A stretch of DNA of 64,000 nucleotides from Thalassobaculum litoreum DSM 18839. GTDB taxonomy: Bacteria; Pseudomonadota; Alphaproteobacteria; Thalassobaculales; Thalassobaculaceae. A program made the position numbers and the translations under genes. Positions 8,065-17,037 of the stretch are shown here, piece by piece (position 1 is the first letter of the stretch; each line of letters begins with the position of its first letter). The stretch is taken from NCBI RefSeq assembly GCF_900102465.1, contig NZ_FNBW01000003.1, positions 62,001 to 126,000 on the forward strand. Reading direction: 5' to 3'. The notes beneath the pieces are model-generated. The model saw nothing but the letters and a program-made list of their open reading frames with translations, was not told the DNA's origin and did no database searches.

Positions 8065-9113
8065 CAGAACGCTACGCCGCCGAGGCGCTGATCGACTATG
8101 CCGAGGCCCTGTTCGCCGCGGCCGGCCTGGAGGCCGACAAGGCCGCCCTGGTCGCGCCGCTGATGGTGGAGGCCGACCTGATGGGGCACACCACCCACGG
8201 TCTGCAGCTCGTGGCGCCGTATCTGGCGGCCCTGGCCGACGGCTCGATGACGGCGGCGGGCGCCCCGGAGGTTCTGTCCGACCGTGGACCGGTGGTTGTG
8301 TGGGACGGCCGGCGGCTGTCCGGCGTGTGGCTGACGGCGACGGCGGTCGACCTGGCGGTGGAGCGGGCCCGGCAGTACGGGACCTGTACCGTCTCCATCC
8401 GCCGCGCCCATCACATCGCCTGCCTCGCCGCCTTCCTGGAGCGCGCGACGGCCCAGGGCATGATGGTGACCCTGACCTGCTCCGATCCGTCGGTGGCCAG
8501 CGTCGCCCCCTTCGGCGGCACCCGGGCGATCTACACGCCGGATCCGGTCGCGGTCGGCATCCCGACCTCCGGCGATCCGATCCTGATCGACATCTCCGCG
8601 TCGATCACCACCAACGGCCTGACCAACCGCCTGCACAAGGAGGGACGGAATCTCGAGCACGACTGGCTGATCGACGCCGACGGCAACCCGTCCAAGGATC
8701 CGTCGGTGCTGTTCACCGACCCGCCGGGCACGATCCTGCCGGTCGGCGGACTGGACCACGGCCACAAGGGCTACGGGCTGGCCCTGATCGTCGAGGCGCT
8801 GACCCAGGCGCTGTCCGGCCATGGCCGGGCCGATCCGCCGGAGGGCTGGGGCGCCGGCATCTGGGTGCAGGTCCAGGACCCGACGGCCTTTGCCGGCGCC
8901 GACGCCTTCACCCGCCAGACCGACCGGCTGGCCGAGCTGTGCCGCACCAACCCGCCGCGCCCGGGCGTGGAGGCCGTGCGGCTGCCGGGCGACGGCGCGC
9001 TGGCCCGCAAGCGCACGGCATTGGCGGACGGGGTGGCGCTGTATCCCGGGATCATTGAGGGTCTGGCGGAATGGGCCGGTAAGCTCGGGGTGGCGGCACC
9101 GACGCCGCTCTGA
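8061..9113 (+). CDS. Ldh family oxidoreductase (malate/L-lactate/ureidoglycolate dehydrogenase type)
   Basis: 350 residues, typical for the NAD(P)-dependent malate/L-lactate/sulfolactate/ureidoglycolate dehydrogenase superfamily, which is unrelated to classic Rossmann lactate dehydrogenases. Recognisable features are the N-terminal helix with ADLMGHTTHGLQ (catalytic His region), the AHHIACLAAF segment, PDPVAVGIPT, and the LPVGGLDHGHKGYGLALIVEAL block that binds cofactor. It would oxidise or reduce a 2-hydroxy/2-oxo acid in the cytoplasm; substrate not determinable. It is translationally coupled to the upstream methyltransferase (ATGA overlap). An inverted repeat element follows the stop and separates it from a convergent hydrolase gene. 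Confidence 0.88.
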   Translation: MTERYAAEALIDYAEALFAAAGLEADKAALVAPLMVEADLMGHTTHGLQLVAPYLAALADGSMTAAGAPEVLSDRGPVVVWDGRRLSGVWLTATAVDLAVERARQYGTCTVSIRRAHHIACLAAFLERATAQGMMVTLTCSDPSVASVAPFGGTRAIYTPDPVAVGIPTSGDPILIDISASITTNGLTNRLHKEGRNLEHDWLIDADGNPSKDPSVLFTDPPGTILPVGGLDHGHKGYGLALIVEALTQALSGHGRADPPEGWGAGIWVQVQDPTAFAGADAFTRQTDRLAELCRTNPPRPGVEAVRLPGDGALARKRTALADGVALYPGIIEGLAEWAGKLGVAAPTPL

Positions 9114-9145
9114 GGGGGATTCGCCTTTCCCTCTGCCCCTCCATT

Positions 9146-9258
9146 CACTCCCCGGATTCATTCCGGGGCCTACCGGTCGGCTTGCACTGAGTGTGCGGCG
9201 GAGTGGCTGACGCCCGCACCTCGCCCGACCGTGGCCCCCGGAATGAATCCGGGGAGTG
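9146..9258. repeat. REP-doublet-like intergenic repeat, family B
   Basis: A 113-base element between two convergent genes. Its left arm starts CACTCCCCGGATTCATTCCG and its right arm ends CGGAATGAATCCGGGGAGTG, an almost perfect 25-base inverted pair, and each arm is itself a palindrome (CCCCGGATTCATTCCGGGG). The whole transcript could fold into one long hairpin on either strand and so may also end transcription of both convergent genes. Confidence 0.75.
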
Positions 9259-9290
9259 AAGGAAAGTAAGAACGGGAAAGGGGGTGCCCC

Positions 9291-10118
9291 CTACTCCCGC
9301 GCCAGCCGCTTCAGCTTCGGCGACGGCACCACCCGGGCGAGGAAGTCGGCCACCGCTTCCTGCGCGTCGGCGCGGCGGAGCACGTGGTGGGTCGCGCCCT
9401 CGATCACCACCGACGAGGCATCGGCGAAGCCGTCCATGTCCTCGCCGCAGTCGCCGCGCAGGAACCAGCGGTCGAACCAGCGGTCCTCGGCGCTGACGAC
9501 GGAGAGGACCGGGATCGCGTCCTCGCCCTTGAGGCCCCAGAGCGGCGGCCACGGGATCTGGCAGGTCCAGCCCAGGATCACCCGGGCGGCGACGTCGTCG
9601 CCCGGATAGTTGGCCGTCGTCATGCCACCCTCGCTCTGGCCCATCAGGACGATCCGTTCCGGGTCGACCCAGGGGAAGCGCTGCACCTGCCGGACCGCGA
9701 ACTCTGCCTCCGCCAGCCGGAAGCCGATCACGCCCGGATGCGCGCCGGCGGATTTCGAGCGCCAGTCGCAGCTCGTCGGTTTGTAGGCGCGCGAGAAGCT
9801 GTCCGGCGCGATCACCGCGTATCCGAGGTCGCGCAGGAACTCCAGATCGACCCGATAGCCCCGGTGCAGGCCGTTGCAGCCATGCAGGAAGATCACCACC
9901 GGCAGGGTCGGGGCCAGCCGGGCCGACCGGAGCAGCGGCTCCACCTCGGCCATGTCGCCGGTGATGTCGGACATGGCCGGGTCGGCCGAGGAGAACGGCA
10001 CCACCACCGTCGCCCCCTGCCAGGTGCGCGCCAGCTCGTCCGGCAGGTCGGCCGAACGGGACAGATAGCAGCCGGCCAGCAGGAGGAGGCCGAGCAGGGC
10101 GAGGACGGATCGGGTCAT
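9291..10118 (-). CDS. Lipoprotein alpha/beta hydrolase (dienelactone-hydrolase-like)
   Basis: 275 residues. The N-terminus MTRSVLALLGLLLLAGC is a lipoprotein signal with lipobox LLAGC and the lipidated Cys at residue 17, so the enzyme is anchored in the envelope. The body is an alpha/beta hydrolase: oxyanion region VVIFLHGCNG around 75-84, nucleophile elbow GQSEGG with Ser at 162, and a C-terminal His in GATHHVL. The extra cysteines (CNG, SCDWR, TCQIP, DCGED) may form periplasmic disulfides. The natural ester or lactone substrate is unknown. The frame is open 36 bases further upstream, but ATG 10118 gives the proper signal peptide. It faces the convergent Ldh-family gene across the repeat element. 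Confidence 0.85.
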   Translation of the reverse strand: MTRSVLALLGLLLLAGCYLSRSADLPDELARTWQGATVVVPFSSADPAMSDITGDMAEVEPLLRSARLAPTLPVVIFLHGCNGLHRGYRVDLEFLRDLGYAVIAPDSFSRAYKPTSCDWRSKSAGAHPGVIGFRLAEAEFAVRQVQRFPWVDPERIVLMGQSEGGMTTANYPGDDVAARVILGWTCQIPWPPLWGLKGEDAIPVLSVVSAEDRWFDRWFLRGDCGEDMDGFADASSVVIEGATHHVLRRADAQEAVADFLARVVPSPKLKRLARE

Positions 10119-10263
10119 GGTAAAGGAATTGTCCTCACGCAGGCGTTCCGGCAAGAGGGAGGTGGTTTCACACGGCGGTCACACCCCGGCGCCATAGTGG
10201 CGGCCCTGCCCGCCTGCCTGCCCACCTGTCGTCATACCCGATCCACTGACCAAGGACCCACCG

Positions 10264-11142
10264 ATGCGCCTCGTCATCGCCACCTACAACATCCAGTACG
10301 CCCTCGGCCAGGACGGCCGGTACGACATCGCCCGGATCGCCGACGCCGTCGCCGAGGCGGACATCATCCTGTTCCAGGAAGTCACCCAGAACTGGACGCG
10401 CAACGACGGCGAGGATCAGGTGGCGGAACTGGCGGCGCGTCTGAACCGCCACGTGGTGTTTGGCTCGACCTTCGACAGCGACGCCAGCGCCGTGGTGGAC
10501 GGCAAGGTGGTCAACCGCCGGCGCACCTTCGGCAACATGATCGCCAGCCGCTGGCCGATCCTGTCCTCGCGCACCCAGCTCCTGCCGAAGCACGCCCTGC
10601 CGGAGACCATGGACGTGCAGCGCTGCGTGGTGGAGGGGATCTGCCAGACCCCGGCCGGTCCCATCCGCGCCTATTCGGTCCATCTGTCCCACATCTCCGC
10701 CGGACAGCGTCTGCCACAGGTCGAGGTGCTGATGCGTTTCATCCGGGAGGCGCAGACCGACGCGCTGCCGGCCGACGGGCCGTTCCCGCAGGCGTGGGAC
10801 GGTGACGCGGTGGAGGTGCCGCTGCCGGCAAGCGTGATCCTGGGCGGCGACTTCAACTGTACGGCGGACTCGCGGGAGATCGCCCTGGTCTGCGGCGAGA
10901 TGGACCCGCATCGCGGCCGCCTGCGCCGGGCCGACCAGCTGGTGGACACGTTCGTCGCCGCCGGTCACGACCCGTTGGTCGCCTCGACCTTCTACACCCG
11001 CGAGACGGCCTACAAGATCGACCATCTTGTGGCGACGCCGGACCTCGCCGGCTCGGTCGTGCGGAGCTGGATCGGCGACAGCAAGGCCTCCGACCACTAT
11101 CCGGTGTTCGTGGAACTCGACTGGGCGGGGGTGACGGTCTGA
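10264..11142 (+). CDS. Endonuclease/exonuclease/phosphatase (EEP) family protein
   Basis: 292 residues spanning the EEP (DNase I-like) fold. Key motifs are ATYNIQ (Asn 9), the metal-binding Glu in LFQEVTQ at about 39, the strand YSVHLSH, GGDFNCTADS around 196-205, and the C-terminal KASDHYPVFVEL with the catalytic Asp-His. Family members cleave phosphodiesters in nucleic acids, phospholipids or inositol phosphates; there is no signal peptide, so it acts in the cytoplasm, and substrate is not predictable. The gene stands alone. Its last 46 bases overlap the 3' end of the convergent EamA transporter gene. Confidence 0.88.
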   Translation: MRLVIATYNIQYALGQDGRYDIARIADAVAEADIILFQEVTQNWTRNDGEDQVAELAARLNRHVVFGSTFDSDASAVVDGKVVNRRRTFGNMIASRWPILSSRTQLLPKHALPETMDVQRCVVEGICQTPAGPIRAYSVHLSHISAGQRLPQVEVLMRFIREAQTDALPADGPFPQAWDGDAVEVPLPASVILGGDFNCTADSREIALVCGEMDPHRGRLRRADQLVDTFVAAGHDPLVASTFYTRETAYKIDHLVATPDLAGSVVRSWIGDSKASDHYPVFVELDWAGVTV

Positions 11143-12041
11143 CGGCCGCGCTCCCGCACGGCGGCTTCCCGGCGGGCGATATAGATGGCGGCGGAGACGA
11201 TGATCGCCGCCCCGACCCAGGTCCAGATCTCCGGTACCTCGGAGAACAGCGCGAAGCCGATCAGCGCCGACCACAGGAGCTGGACGTAGCGGGCCGGCGC
11301 GATCGCCGAGATCTCTCCGACCTTGAAGCCCTGGACCATGGCCAGGTGCCCCAGGGTCGCCAGGCCGGCGATGACGATGATCAGGAACCATTCCTCCGGG
11401 CTCGGCCATTTCCACACGGAGATGGCCGGTCCCATGGTCACCAGGGTGACGATGACCGAGAGATAGGCGACCACGGCCGGGCCTGATTCCTTGCGGGTCA
11501 GCGCCTTTGCCACGAGGTCTGAGAAGGCGAAGAGCGGGGCGGCGACCAGCATGGCGATCGCCCCGGGATCGACGTTGGCGAACCCGGGCCGCACGATGAT
11601 CAGCGCCCCCATCAGGCCGACGACGACGGCGGTGATGCGCGGCAGCCGGATGCGCTCGCCGAGGAACAGGGCGGCGCCGACGGTGGCGAAGACCGGGGCG
11701 GTGAAGCCGATGGCGGTGACCTCCGCCAGCGGGATCCGCGACATGGCGTAGAACCAGAGCATGACGCCGGTGCCGTGCATCAGGCCGCGTCCCAGGTGCA
11801 GCTTCCACTGCATGGCCCGCAGGTCGACGGCGGTGACCCGCAGGAAGAACGGCGTCAGGAACAGCAGCCCGAAACCGTAGCGCAGGAACGAGGCCTGGAT
11901 CGGGTCCATGGTGGTGCCGACCAGCCGCACCAGCGCCATGAAGCTGGAGAAGATCAGGCCGGACAGGACGATCCAGAACATGCCCTGTACATTGCGGGGC
12001 ACGGCATCGAAGGCAGCACGGATTTGTGCGACGGAAGGCAT
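11097..12041 (-). CDS. DMT superfamily (EamA) transporter
   Basis: About 314 residues with ten hydrophobic segments in two EamA repeats. Typical features are GLIFSSFMALVRLV (TM1), the GETHxxx-like ALFLGERIRLPR after TM4, GLMGALIIVRPG (TM5), and the C-terminal half ending in EIWTWVGAAIIVSAAIYIARRE. It is an inner-membrane drug/metabolite-type exporter of unknown substrate. It is clearly paralogous to the gene at 40495. ATG 12041 is preferred (MPSVAQIRAAFDAV, cytoplasmic helix); the frame stays open to 12125 but without a better ribosome site. The 3' end overlaps the EEP gene by 46 bases; the 5' end is divergent from the rhodanese gene. Confidence 0.85.
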   Translation of the reverse strand: MPSVAQIRAAFDAVPRNVQGMFWIVLSGLIFSSFMALVRLVGTTMDPIQASFLRYGFGLLFLTPFFLRVTAVDLRAMQWKLHLGRGLMHGTGVMLWFYAMSRIPLAEVTAIGFTAPVFATVGAALFLGERIRLPRITAVVVGLMGALIIVRPGFANVDPGAIAMLVAAPLFAFSDLVAKALTRKESGPAVVAYLSVIVTLVTMGPAISVWKWPSPEEWFLIIVIAGLATLGHLAMVQGFKVGEISAIAPARYVQLLWSALIGFALFSEVPEIWTWVGAAIIVSAAIYIARREAAVRERGRQTVTPAQSSSTNTG

Positions 12042-12108
12042 CCGGTACAGTCCGGTGAGAGGCGGCGCGAGAGACGCCGCCGGAGACATCAAGGGGAGCA
12101 CGCGGACA

Positions 12109-12987
12109 ATGGCCGGATCAAGCACTTACGCCCTGCGCGACACATTGGTGAGCACCGACTGGCTGGCCGGCGCCCTGGATCGGGGCGAGGTGCGGGTGTT
12201 CGACTGCACCTGCTTTCTGGTGCCGGATCCCAAGACCACCCTGCGCGCCGAAAGCGGTCGCCCCGCCTATGAGGAGGCGCATATTCCGGGTGCCGGGTTC
12301 CTCGACATCATGGGCGACTTCTCCGATTCCGCGGGCCGGTTCCGATTCACCATGCCGGCGCCGGAGCGCCTGGCCGAGGTGTTCGGCGCCCATGGCATCG
12401 GCGACGACACGGCGGTGGTGCTCTACGCCGCCGACAATCCGAGCTGGGCGACGCGGTTCTGGTGGATGCTGCGGGTCGCCGGCTTCGACAATGCGGCGGT
12501 GTTGGACGGCGGTCTGAAGAAATGGCGCGCCGAGGGCCGTCCGGTCGAGCGTGGGGCGGTGTCCCTGCCGCCGGCGACCCTGACCCCGCATCCCCGTCCG
12601 GAGCTGGTGGTGGGCCGCGACGGCGTGCTGGCGGCGGTCGGCGATCCGGGGGTGTGCATCGTCAACGCCCTGTCCGAGGCGCAGCACAAGGGCGAGGGGG
12701 CGCATTACGGCCGGCCAGGCCGGATCGCCGGCTCGACCAACGTGCCGTCGGCGACGCTGCTCGATCCGGAGACCAACGCGTTCAGGCCGGCGGCGGAGAT
12801 CGAGGCGGCCCTGCGCGCGGCGGGCGCCATGGAGGCGGCCCGGGTGGTGCCCTATTGCGGCGGCGGCATCGCCGCCTCGGTCACCACCTACTGGCTGACC
12901 CGGCTGGGCAAGGAGAACGTGGCGCTTTACGACGCCTCCCTGTCGGAATGGGTGTCCGACGAGGCGCTGCCGATGGAGGTCGGGTGA
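12109..12987 (+). CDS. Sulfurtransferase (tandem rhodanese, SseA/TST-like)
   Basis: 292 residues with two rhodanese modules. The inactive N-terminal one runs to about residue 150 (VRVFDCTCFLVPD, YEEAHIPGAGFLD, VVLYAADNPSWATRFWWML). The catalytic C-terminal one has VGRDGVLAAV, the GRPGRIAGSTNVP segment, and the active-site loop PYCGGGIAAS with Cys 250. It would transfer sulfur from thiosulfate or 3-mercaptopyruvate to a thiophilic acceptor. The loop C-G-G-G-I-A-A is nearer to mercaptopyruvate sulfurtransferases (CGSGVTA) than to thiosulfate enzymes (CRKGVTA), but not identical. Start ATG 12109 has AGGGGAG upstream. It is followed by a solo REP-like palindrome. Confidence 0.9.
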   Translation: MAGSSTYALRDTLVSTDWLAGALDRGEVRVFDCTCFLVPDPKTTLRAESGRPAYEEAHIPGAGFLDIMGDFSDSAGRFRFTMPAPERLAEVFGAHGIGDDTAVVLYAADNPSWATRFWWMLRVAGFDNAAVLDGGLKKWRAEGRPVERGAVSLPPATLTPHPRPELVVGRDGVLAAVGDPGVCIVNALSEAQHKGEGAHYGRPGRIAGSTNVPSATLLDPETNAFRPAAEIEAALRAAGAMEAARVVPYCGGGIAASVTTYWLTRLGKENVALYDASLSEWVSDEALPMEVG

Positions 12988-13018
12988 GGTCTGCCAATGC
13001 CATTTCCCCCTCTCGTTT

Positions 13019-13044
13019 TCCCGAACTCGTTTCGGGATGACGGG
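13019..13044. repeat. Solo REP-like palindrome (TCCCGAA...TTCGGGATGACGGG)
   Basis: TCCCGAACTCGTTTCGGGA is followed by TGACGGG, the same motif as the right half of the palindrome at 33728-33754. It lies between two convergent genes, 30 bases after the sulfurtransferase stop. Confidence 0.5.
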
Positions 13045-13069
13045 CAAAGGGATAAAAGGACGGGACCGC

Positions 13070-13507
13070 TCACCCCCCGTCCAGCCGCTTCTTCATGTGA
13101 TACAGCACGGTCCCGATCGGCCGGTCCTCCAGCACGCCGTAGACCGCGTAGCCGATCCGCTCGTAGAACGGCCGCGCGTCCACGGTCCGCAGATAGGCGA
13201 CCACCGCCCCGTGCCCGCGCGCGAATTGCTCCAGCCGTCCCATCAGGCCGCGCGCGATCCCCTGGCGGCGGTGCGCCTCGTCGACCCAGAGCAGGTCGAC
13301 CTCCAGCCCGTTCCAGTACACGTTGCCCCGGACGCCGCCGATCACCGCACCGCCCGCGTCCCGGGCGAAGACCGCGGCGGGCATGTCCGCCGTTTCGTCC
13401 GGCAGGCCGGGCAGGCGCGACACTTCGTAGCGCCGCATCCCGGCCTTCAGGACGGCGAGGTCGGCGGCCTCCGGTGCGGTGGTCAGGGCGAGGCTGAAAT
13501 CGGCCAT
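13070..13507 (-). CDS. GNAT family N-acetyltransferase
   Basis: About 145 residues. The acetyl-CoA pyrophosphate-binding motif A is visible (LLWVDEAHRRQGIARGLMGRLEQFA, i.e. R-R-Q-G-I-A), followed by YLRTVDARPFYERIGYAVYG, the beta-6/alpha-4 signature. Substrate unknown; related proteins acetylate small amines or antibiotics. The frame is open to 13588, but ATG 13507 gives a normal GNAT length and avoids running over the rpmH promoter. It converges on the sulfurtransferase gene and is divergent from rpmH. Confidence 0.82.
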   Translation of the reverse strand: MADFSLALTTAPEAADLAVLKAGMRRYEVSRLPGLPDETADMPAAVFARDAGGAVIGGVRGNVYWNGLEVDLLWVDEAHRRQGIARGLMGRLEQFARGHGAVVAYLRTVDARPFYERIGYAVYGVLEDRPIGTVLYHMKKRLDGG

Positions 13508-13533
13508 GGCGGCGTGAAGCGAGGGTGGGGTCG

Positions 13534-13562
13534 TTGACAGGTCGGATGGCAGCCTATATACA
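13534..13562 (+). promoter_or_regulatory. Consensus sigma-70 type promoter for rpmH operon
   Basis: TTGACA at 13534-13539 and TATACA at 13557-13562 are separated by 17 bases, a near-perfect housekeeping promoter. It lies 51 bases before the rpmH start. The leader includes a small hairpin (GCTCG-CTATAT-CGAGC, 13568-13583), then GGAGG before the GTG start. Confidence 0.75.
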
Positions 13563-13613
13563 CCCGCGCTCGCTATATCGAGCATCATTCAGTCGACGTG
13601 ACGGAGGCTTCCC

Positions 13614-13748
13614 GTGAAGCGCACTTATCAACCGAGCGTTCTGGTCCGCAAGCGCCGCCACGGCTTTCGCTCCCGCATGGCCACGGTCGGCGGTCGCAAC
13701 GTGATCCGCGCCCGCCGGGCCAAGGGCCGCAAGCGCCTGTCCGCGTAG
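13614..13748 (+). CDS. rpmH: 50S ribosomal protein L34
   Basis: 44 residues, beginning MKRTYQPS and continuing with [31 protein letters not shown], an unmistakable bacterial L34 of normal length. It is a basic protein of the large ribosomal subunit. The start codon is GTG at 13614, preceded by GGAGG seven bases upstream; no in-frame ATG would give the conserved N-terminus. It is the first gene of the classic rpmH-rnpA-yidD-yidC cluster near the chromosomal origin of many bacteria, and it has its own strong promoter at 13534-13562. Confidence 0.97.
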   Translation: MKRTYQPSVLVRKRRHGFRSRMATVGGRNVIRARRAKGRKRLSA

Positions 13749-13788
13749 ATCCTCGCGATCTGCGCTACCCAGGCCGGAGAGTGACGGC

Positions 13789-14148
13789 ATGCGCGCGTCG
13801 GGCTCCGCCAAGTTAGAGATACTGCCGGCCAGGAAGGATTTCCTGGCCGTTGCGCGTGGGCGAAAGGTGGCCGCACCCGGTCTGGTCCTGCAGATGCGGG
13901 TCCGCGAGGATGCCGATGCGCCCGCCCGCGTCGGCTATACCGCCAGCCGCAAGGTCGGCAATGCCGTGGCGCGCAACCGGTCGCGACGGCGCCTGCGGGC
14001 CGTGGTCAACGACGTCCTCGCCGCCCGTGCGATGCCGGGTTGCGACTATGTCCTGATCGCCCGCGCGGCCACCGCCGGGCGTCCCTACGACGACCTTGTG
14101 GCGGATCTCGCCGGCGCGCTCGACCGCATCGAAAAGAAGGGTCGGTGA
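13789..14148 (+). CDS. rnpA: Ribonuclease P protein component
   Basis: 119 residues. It is the protein subunit that binds RNase P RNA and helps remove 5' leaders from pre-tRNAs. The signature basic helix is present at about 56-72 ([19 protein letters not shown], the RNR motif) after the first strand GYTASRK. The N-terminus [17 protein letters not shown] matches the family. It begins 40 bases after rpmH, in the usual order, and its TGA overlaps the ATG of yidD by one base (TGATG), indicating translational coupling. Confidence 0.95.
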   Translation: MRASGSAKLEILPARKDFLAVARGRKVAAPGLVLQMRVREDADAPARVGYTASRKVGNAVARNRSRRRLRAVVNDVLAARAMPGCDYVLIARAATAGRPYDDLVADLAGALDRIEKKGR

Positions 14149-14480
14149 TGGCACCTGGGCCGCTCAGCAGGCTCGCTCGGACCGCCGCCCTGGCGCCTGT
14201 CTATTTATACCGCTACGTCCTGTCGCCCTTTTTCGCCGGTTCGTGCCGCTACGCCCCGAGCTGCTCGGCATACGCGGTGGAGGCGGTTCAGACACACGGG
14301 GTCTTGCGCGGCGGCCTTCTAGCCCTTAGACGCTTCGCAAGATGCCATCCCTGGGGAGGCGCCGGCTATGATCCGGTGCCGCCGCTCGCCGCGAGCGACC
14401 CCCGGACCATGACCGCCTATCCGGCGGACAAGACCCGCGCCCGCACCGCCCGCGCCAGTACCGACGGAAGCGTTCTATGA
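14148..14480 (+). CDS. yidD: Membrane protein insertion efficiency factor YidD
   Basis: 110 residues. The conserved core is complete: an amphipathic N-terminal helix ([13 protein letters not shown]), [15 protein letters not shown] with the three-cysteine pattern, and [17 protein letters not shown]. YidD associates peripherally with the inner membrane and helps YidC/SecYEG insert proteins. The C-terminal tail (about 30 residues after DPVP) is longer than in E. coli and low in conservation. Start ATG 14148 overlaps the rnpA stop; the stop overlaps the yidC ATG by four bases. Confidence 0.95.
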   Translation: MAPGPLSRLARTAALAPVYLYRYVLSPFFAGSCRYAPSCSAYAVEAVQTHGVLRGGLLALRRFARCHPWGGAGYDPVPPLAASDPRTMTAYPADKTRARTARASTDGSVL

Positions 14481-16237
14481 GCGACCAGAAGAACATGATC
14501 CTAGCGATCGCCCTCTCCGTGGTGATCCTGATCGGTTTTCAGTTCCTAGCCGCGGAGTTCGGGTGGACCCCGACCGCCCCGTCGCAGCAGGCGATAGAGC
14601 AGGGCGCCGATCCGACCCCGGGTGTCGGCTCCGACGCGCCGGTTCCGCCGACGGACTCCAGCAGCTCGCCGACACCGTCCGCTGCCCCGGCGATCACCCC
14701 AGGCGGTCAGACCGATCGCGCGGCGGCCCTGGCGGCGACACCGCGCATCGAGATCAACACCCCGACCATCGACGGCTCGATCTCCCTGGTGGGCGCGCGC
14801 ATCGACGACGTGGTGCTGGACGATTACCAGGTGACCCTGGACCCGAACAGCGAGCACATCCACCTGCTCGAGCCGACCAACTACGTGCGGCCCTACTACG
14901 CTGAATTCGGCTGGGTGGCCGCTCCGGGGTCCAACGTGGCGCTGCCCGGGCCGAAGACCCAGTGGGAGACCGACGCGACGGAGCTGGCGCCCGGCTCGCC
15001 GGTGACGCTGACCTGGACCAGTCCCCAGGGCCTGACCTTCAAGCGGACCATCGGCGTCGACGACGGCTTCCTGTTCACCATCACGGACACGGTGACCAAC
15101 GGCAGCGACGCGGCCCAGGAGCTGTTCCCCTACGGTCTGATCAGCCGCGGCGGCCTGCCGGAGACCACCGGCTTCTACATCCTGCATGAAGGCCCGCTCG
15201 GCGTGTTCGACGACACTCTGAAGGAGGTCGACTACGGCGATCTTCAGGAGGACGGCGACCAGGAGGCGAGATCAGCGGGCGGCTGGATCGGCATCACCGA
15301 CAAATACTGGCTGGCGGCCCTGGTGCCGGACCAGCAGGCCGAGTGGAGCTACAAGTTCCGCCACTCCATGCGCAATCAGAACGACCGCTTCCAGGTAGAC
15401 TATCTCGGCGGCGCGACCTCGGTGGCCGCGGGCGGCGAGGTCACCAACACCTCGCATTTCTTCGCTGGCGCCAAGCGCCTCGACCTGCTCGACAAGTACG
15501 AGGAGCAGATCGGCGTGCCGAGCTTCGACCTCGCCATCGACTTCGGCTGGTTCTACTTCCTGACCAAGCCGTTCTTCATCGTGCTGACCTGGCTGCACGG
15601 CATCCTGGGCAATTTCGGCCTGGCGATCCTGGCGCTGACCGTGGTCATCAAGCTGATCTTCTTCCCGCTGGCCAACAAGTCCTACAAGTCCATGGCCAAG
15701 ATGAAGGAGCTGACGCCGAAGCTGCAGGAGATGCGCGAGAAGTACGGCGACGACCGCCAGCGTCTCAACGAGGAGATGATGGCGATGTACAAGCGGGAGA
15801 AGGTCAATCCCGCCGCCGGCTGTCTGCCGATCGTGGTGCAGATCCCGGTGTTCTTCTCGCTCTACAAGGTGCTGTTCGTCAGCATCGAGATGCGTCACTC
15901 GCCGTTCTACGGCTGGATCCGCGACCTGTCGGCGCCGGATCCGACCACGCTCTTCAACCTGTTCGGCCTGATCCCCTGGTCGCCGCCGGCGATGCTGATG
16001 ATCGGCGCCTGGCCGGTGCTCATGGGCCTGACCATGTACCTGCAGCAGCGCCTCAACCCGCAGCCGGCCGACCCGGTGCAGGCCAAGGTCTTCATGTTCC
16101 TGCCGCTGCTGTTCACCTTCCTGCTGTCCAGCTTCGCCGCCGGCCTGGTGATCTACTGGACCTGGAACAACCTGCTGTCGATCCTGCAGCAGTGGGTGAT
16201 CATGAAGCGCATGGGCGTAAAGAACGCGCTGTCGTGA
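14477..16237 (+). CDS. yidC: Membrane protein insertase YidC
   Basis: 586 residues, the Gram-negative form. An N-terminal membrane helix (about 7-24) is followed by a Pro/Ser/Thr-rich linker, the large periplasmic domain, and a C-terminal five-helix Oxa1-like insertase core (about 355-580) with [43 protein letters not shown] (TM2 and the cytoplasmic coiled coil), [23 protein letters not shown] and a final [10 protein letters not shown]. It inserts inner-membrane proteins alone or with SecYEG. The ATG overlaps yidD; the TGA overlaps the GTG of engB (16234-16237). Confidence 0.97.
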   Translation: MSDQKNMILAIALSVVILIGFQFLAAEFGWTPTAPSQQAIEQGADPTPGVGSDAPVPPTDSSSSPTPSAAPAITPGGQTDRAAALAATPRIEINTPTIDGSISLVGARIDDVVLDDYQVTLDPNSEHIHLLEPTNYVRPYYAEFGWVAAPGSNVALPGPKTQWETDATELAPGSPVTLTWTSPQGLTFKRTIGVDDGFLFTITDTVTNGSDAAQELFPYGLISRGGLPETTGFYILHEGPLGVFDDTLKEVDYGDLQEDGDQEARSAGGWIGITDKYWLAALVPDQQAEWSYKFRHSMRNQNDRFQVDYLGGATSVAAGGEVTNTSHFFAGAKRLDLLDKYEEQIGVPSFDLAIDFGWFYFLTKPFFIVLTWLHGILGNFGLAILALTVVIKLIFFPLANKSYKSMAKMKELTPKLQEMREKYGDDRQRLNEEMMAMYKREKVNPAAGCLPIVVQIPVFFSLYKVLFVSIEMRHSPFYGWIRDLSAPDPTTLFNLFGLIPWSPPAMLMIGAWPVLMGLTMYLQQRLNPQPADPVQAKVFMFLPLLFTFLLSSFAAGLVIYWTWNNLLSILQQWVIMKRMGVKNALS

Positions 16238-16899
16238 CGGGCGGGCCGGTCCACGACACCCCCGACGCGCCGTCCCAGGCGGAGCTGGAGGCGGCGCGGG
16301 TGCTGTTCGCCCAGGAGTGCGGCTTCGTGGCCGCCGCGGCGACGATCCCGCAGCTGCCGCCGGAGACCCTGCCGGAAGTCGCCTTCGTCGGCCGTTCCAA
16401 TGTCGGTAAGTCGAGCCTGGTCAACGCGCTCACCGGCCGCAAGACCCTGGCCCGGACCTCGAACACTCCGGGGCGGACCCAGGAGGTCATCTTCTTCGAC
16501 CTGGGCGGCCGGCTGATGCTGGTCGACCTGCCGGGCTACGGCTACGCCAAGGTGTCCAAGGCCAAGCAGGCGATCTGGACCGATACGCTGTTCGCCTATC
16601 TGCGCGGCCGGCCGACCCTGCAGCGGGTCAGCATGCTGATCGACGGTCGCCATGGCCTGAAGGAGCTGGACACCGAGGCCATGGACATGCTGGACCGCGC
16701 GGCGCTGTCGTATCAGGTGGTGCTGACCAAGGGCGACAAGGTGAAGCCCGACGAGATGGCGGCGATGATCGAGAAGACGTCCGCCGCTCTGAAGCGTCAC
16801 CCGGCGGCCCATCCGGTCGTGCTGGCGACCAGCAGCGAGACCGGTGCCGGCATTCCCGAACTGCGCGCCGAGTTGTCCCGCTTCGCCAATCCGGCCTGA
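16234..16899 (+). CDS. engB: Ribosome biogenesis GTPase EngB/YsxC
   Basis: 221 residues. All G motifs are visible: G1 GRSNVGKSS at 53-61, G2/G3 with TSNTPGRTQ and DLPGYGYAK, G4 TKGDKVK, and G5 near ATSSETGAG. EngB is a TRAFAC GTPase needed for 50S assembly. GTG 16234 is chosen as start because it overlaps the yidC stop (GTGA) and the resulting N-terminus has normal length; the frame is open far upstream only as a shadow of yidC. It is the last gene of the rpmH-engB block; argB follows after 138 bases. Confidence 0.95.
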   Translation: MTGGPVHDTPDAPSQAELEAARVLFAQECGFVAAAATIPQLPPETLPEVAFVGRSNVGKSSLVNALTGRKTLARTSNTPGRTQEVIFFDLGGRLMLVDLPGYGYAKVSKAKQAIWTDTLFAYLRGRPTLQRVSMLIDGRHGLKELDTEAMDMLDRAALSYQVVLTKGDKVKPDEMAAMIEKTSAALKRHPAAHPVVLATSSETGAGIPELRAELSRFANPA

Positions 16900-17037
16900 C
16901 CGGACCACCCCGCATTTCCCCGATTGCCGGACCGAGCGGCCCGGCCCGATTGTGCCGGAGCTGACGGGGGTGCTTTGCGGGACGGGCGCGGCGCTCTATA
17001 ACCGCAGGCCGGTTTTCTATTGGAGGGAAGGAGCGCC

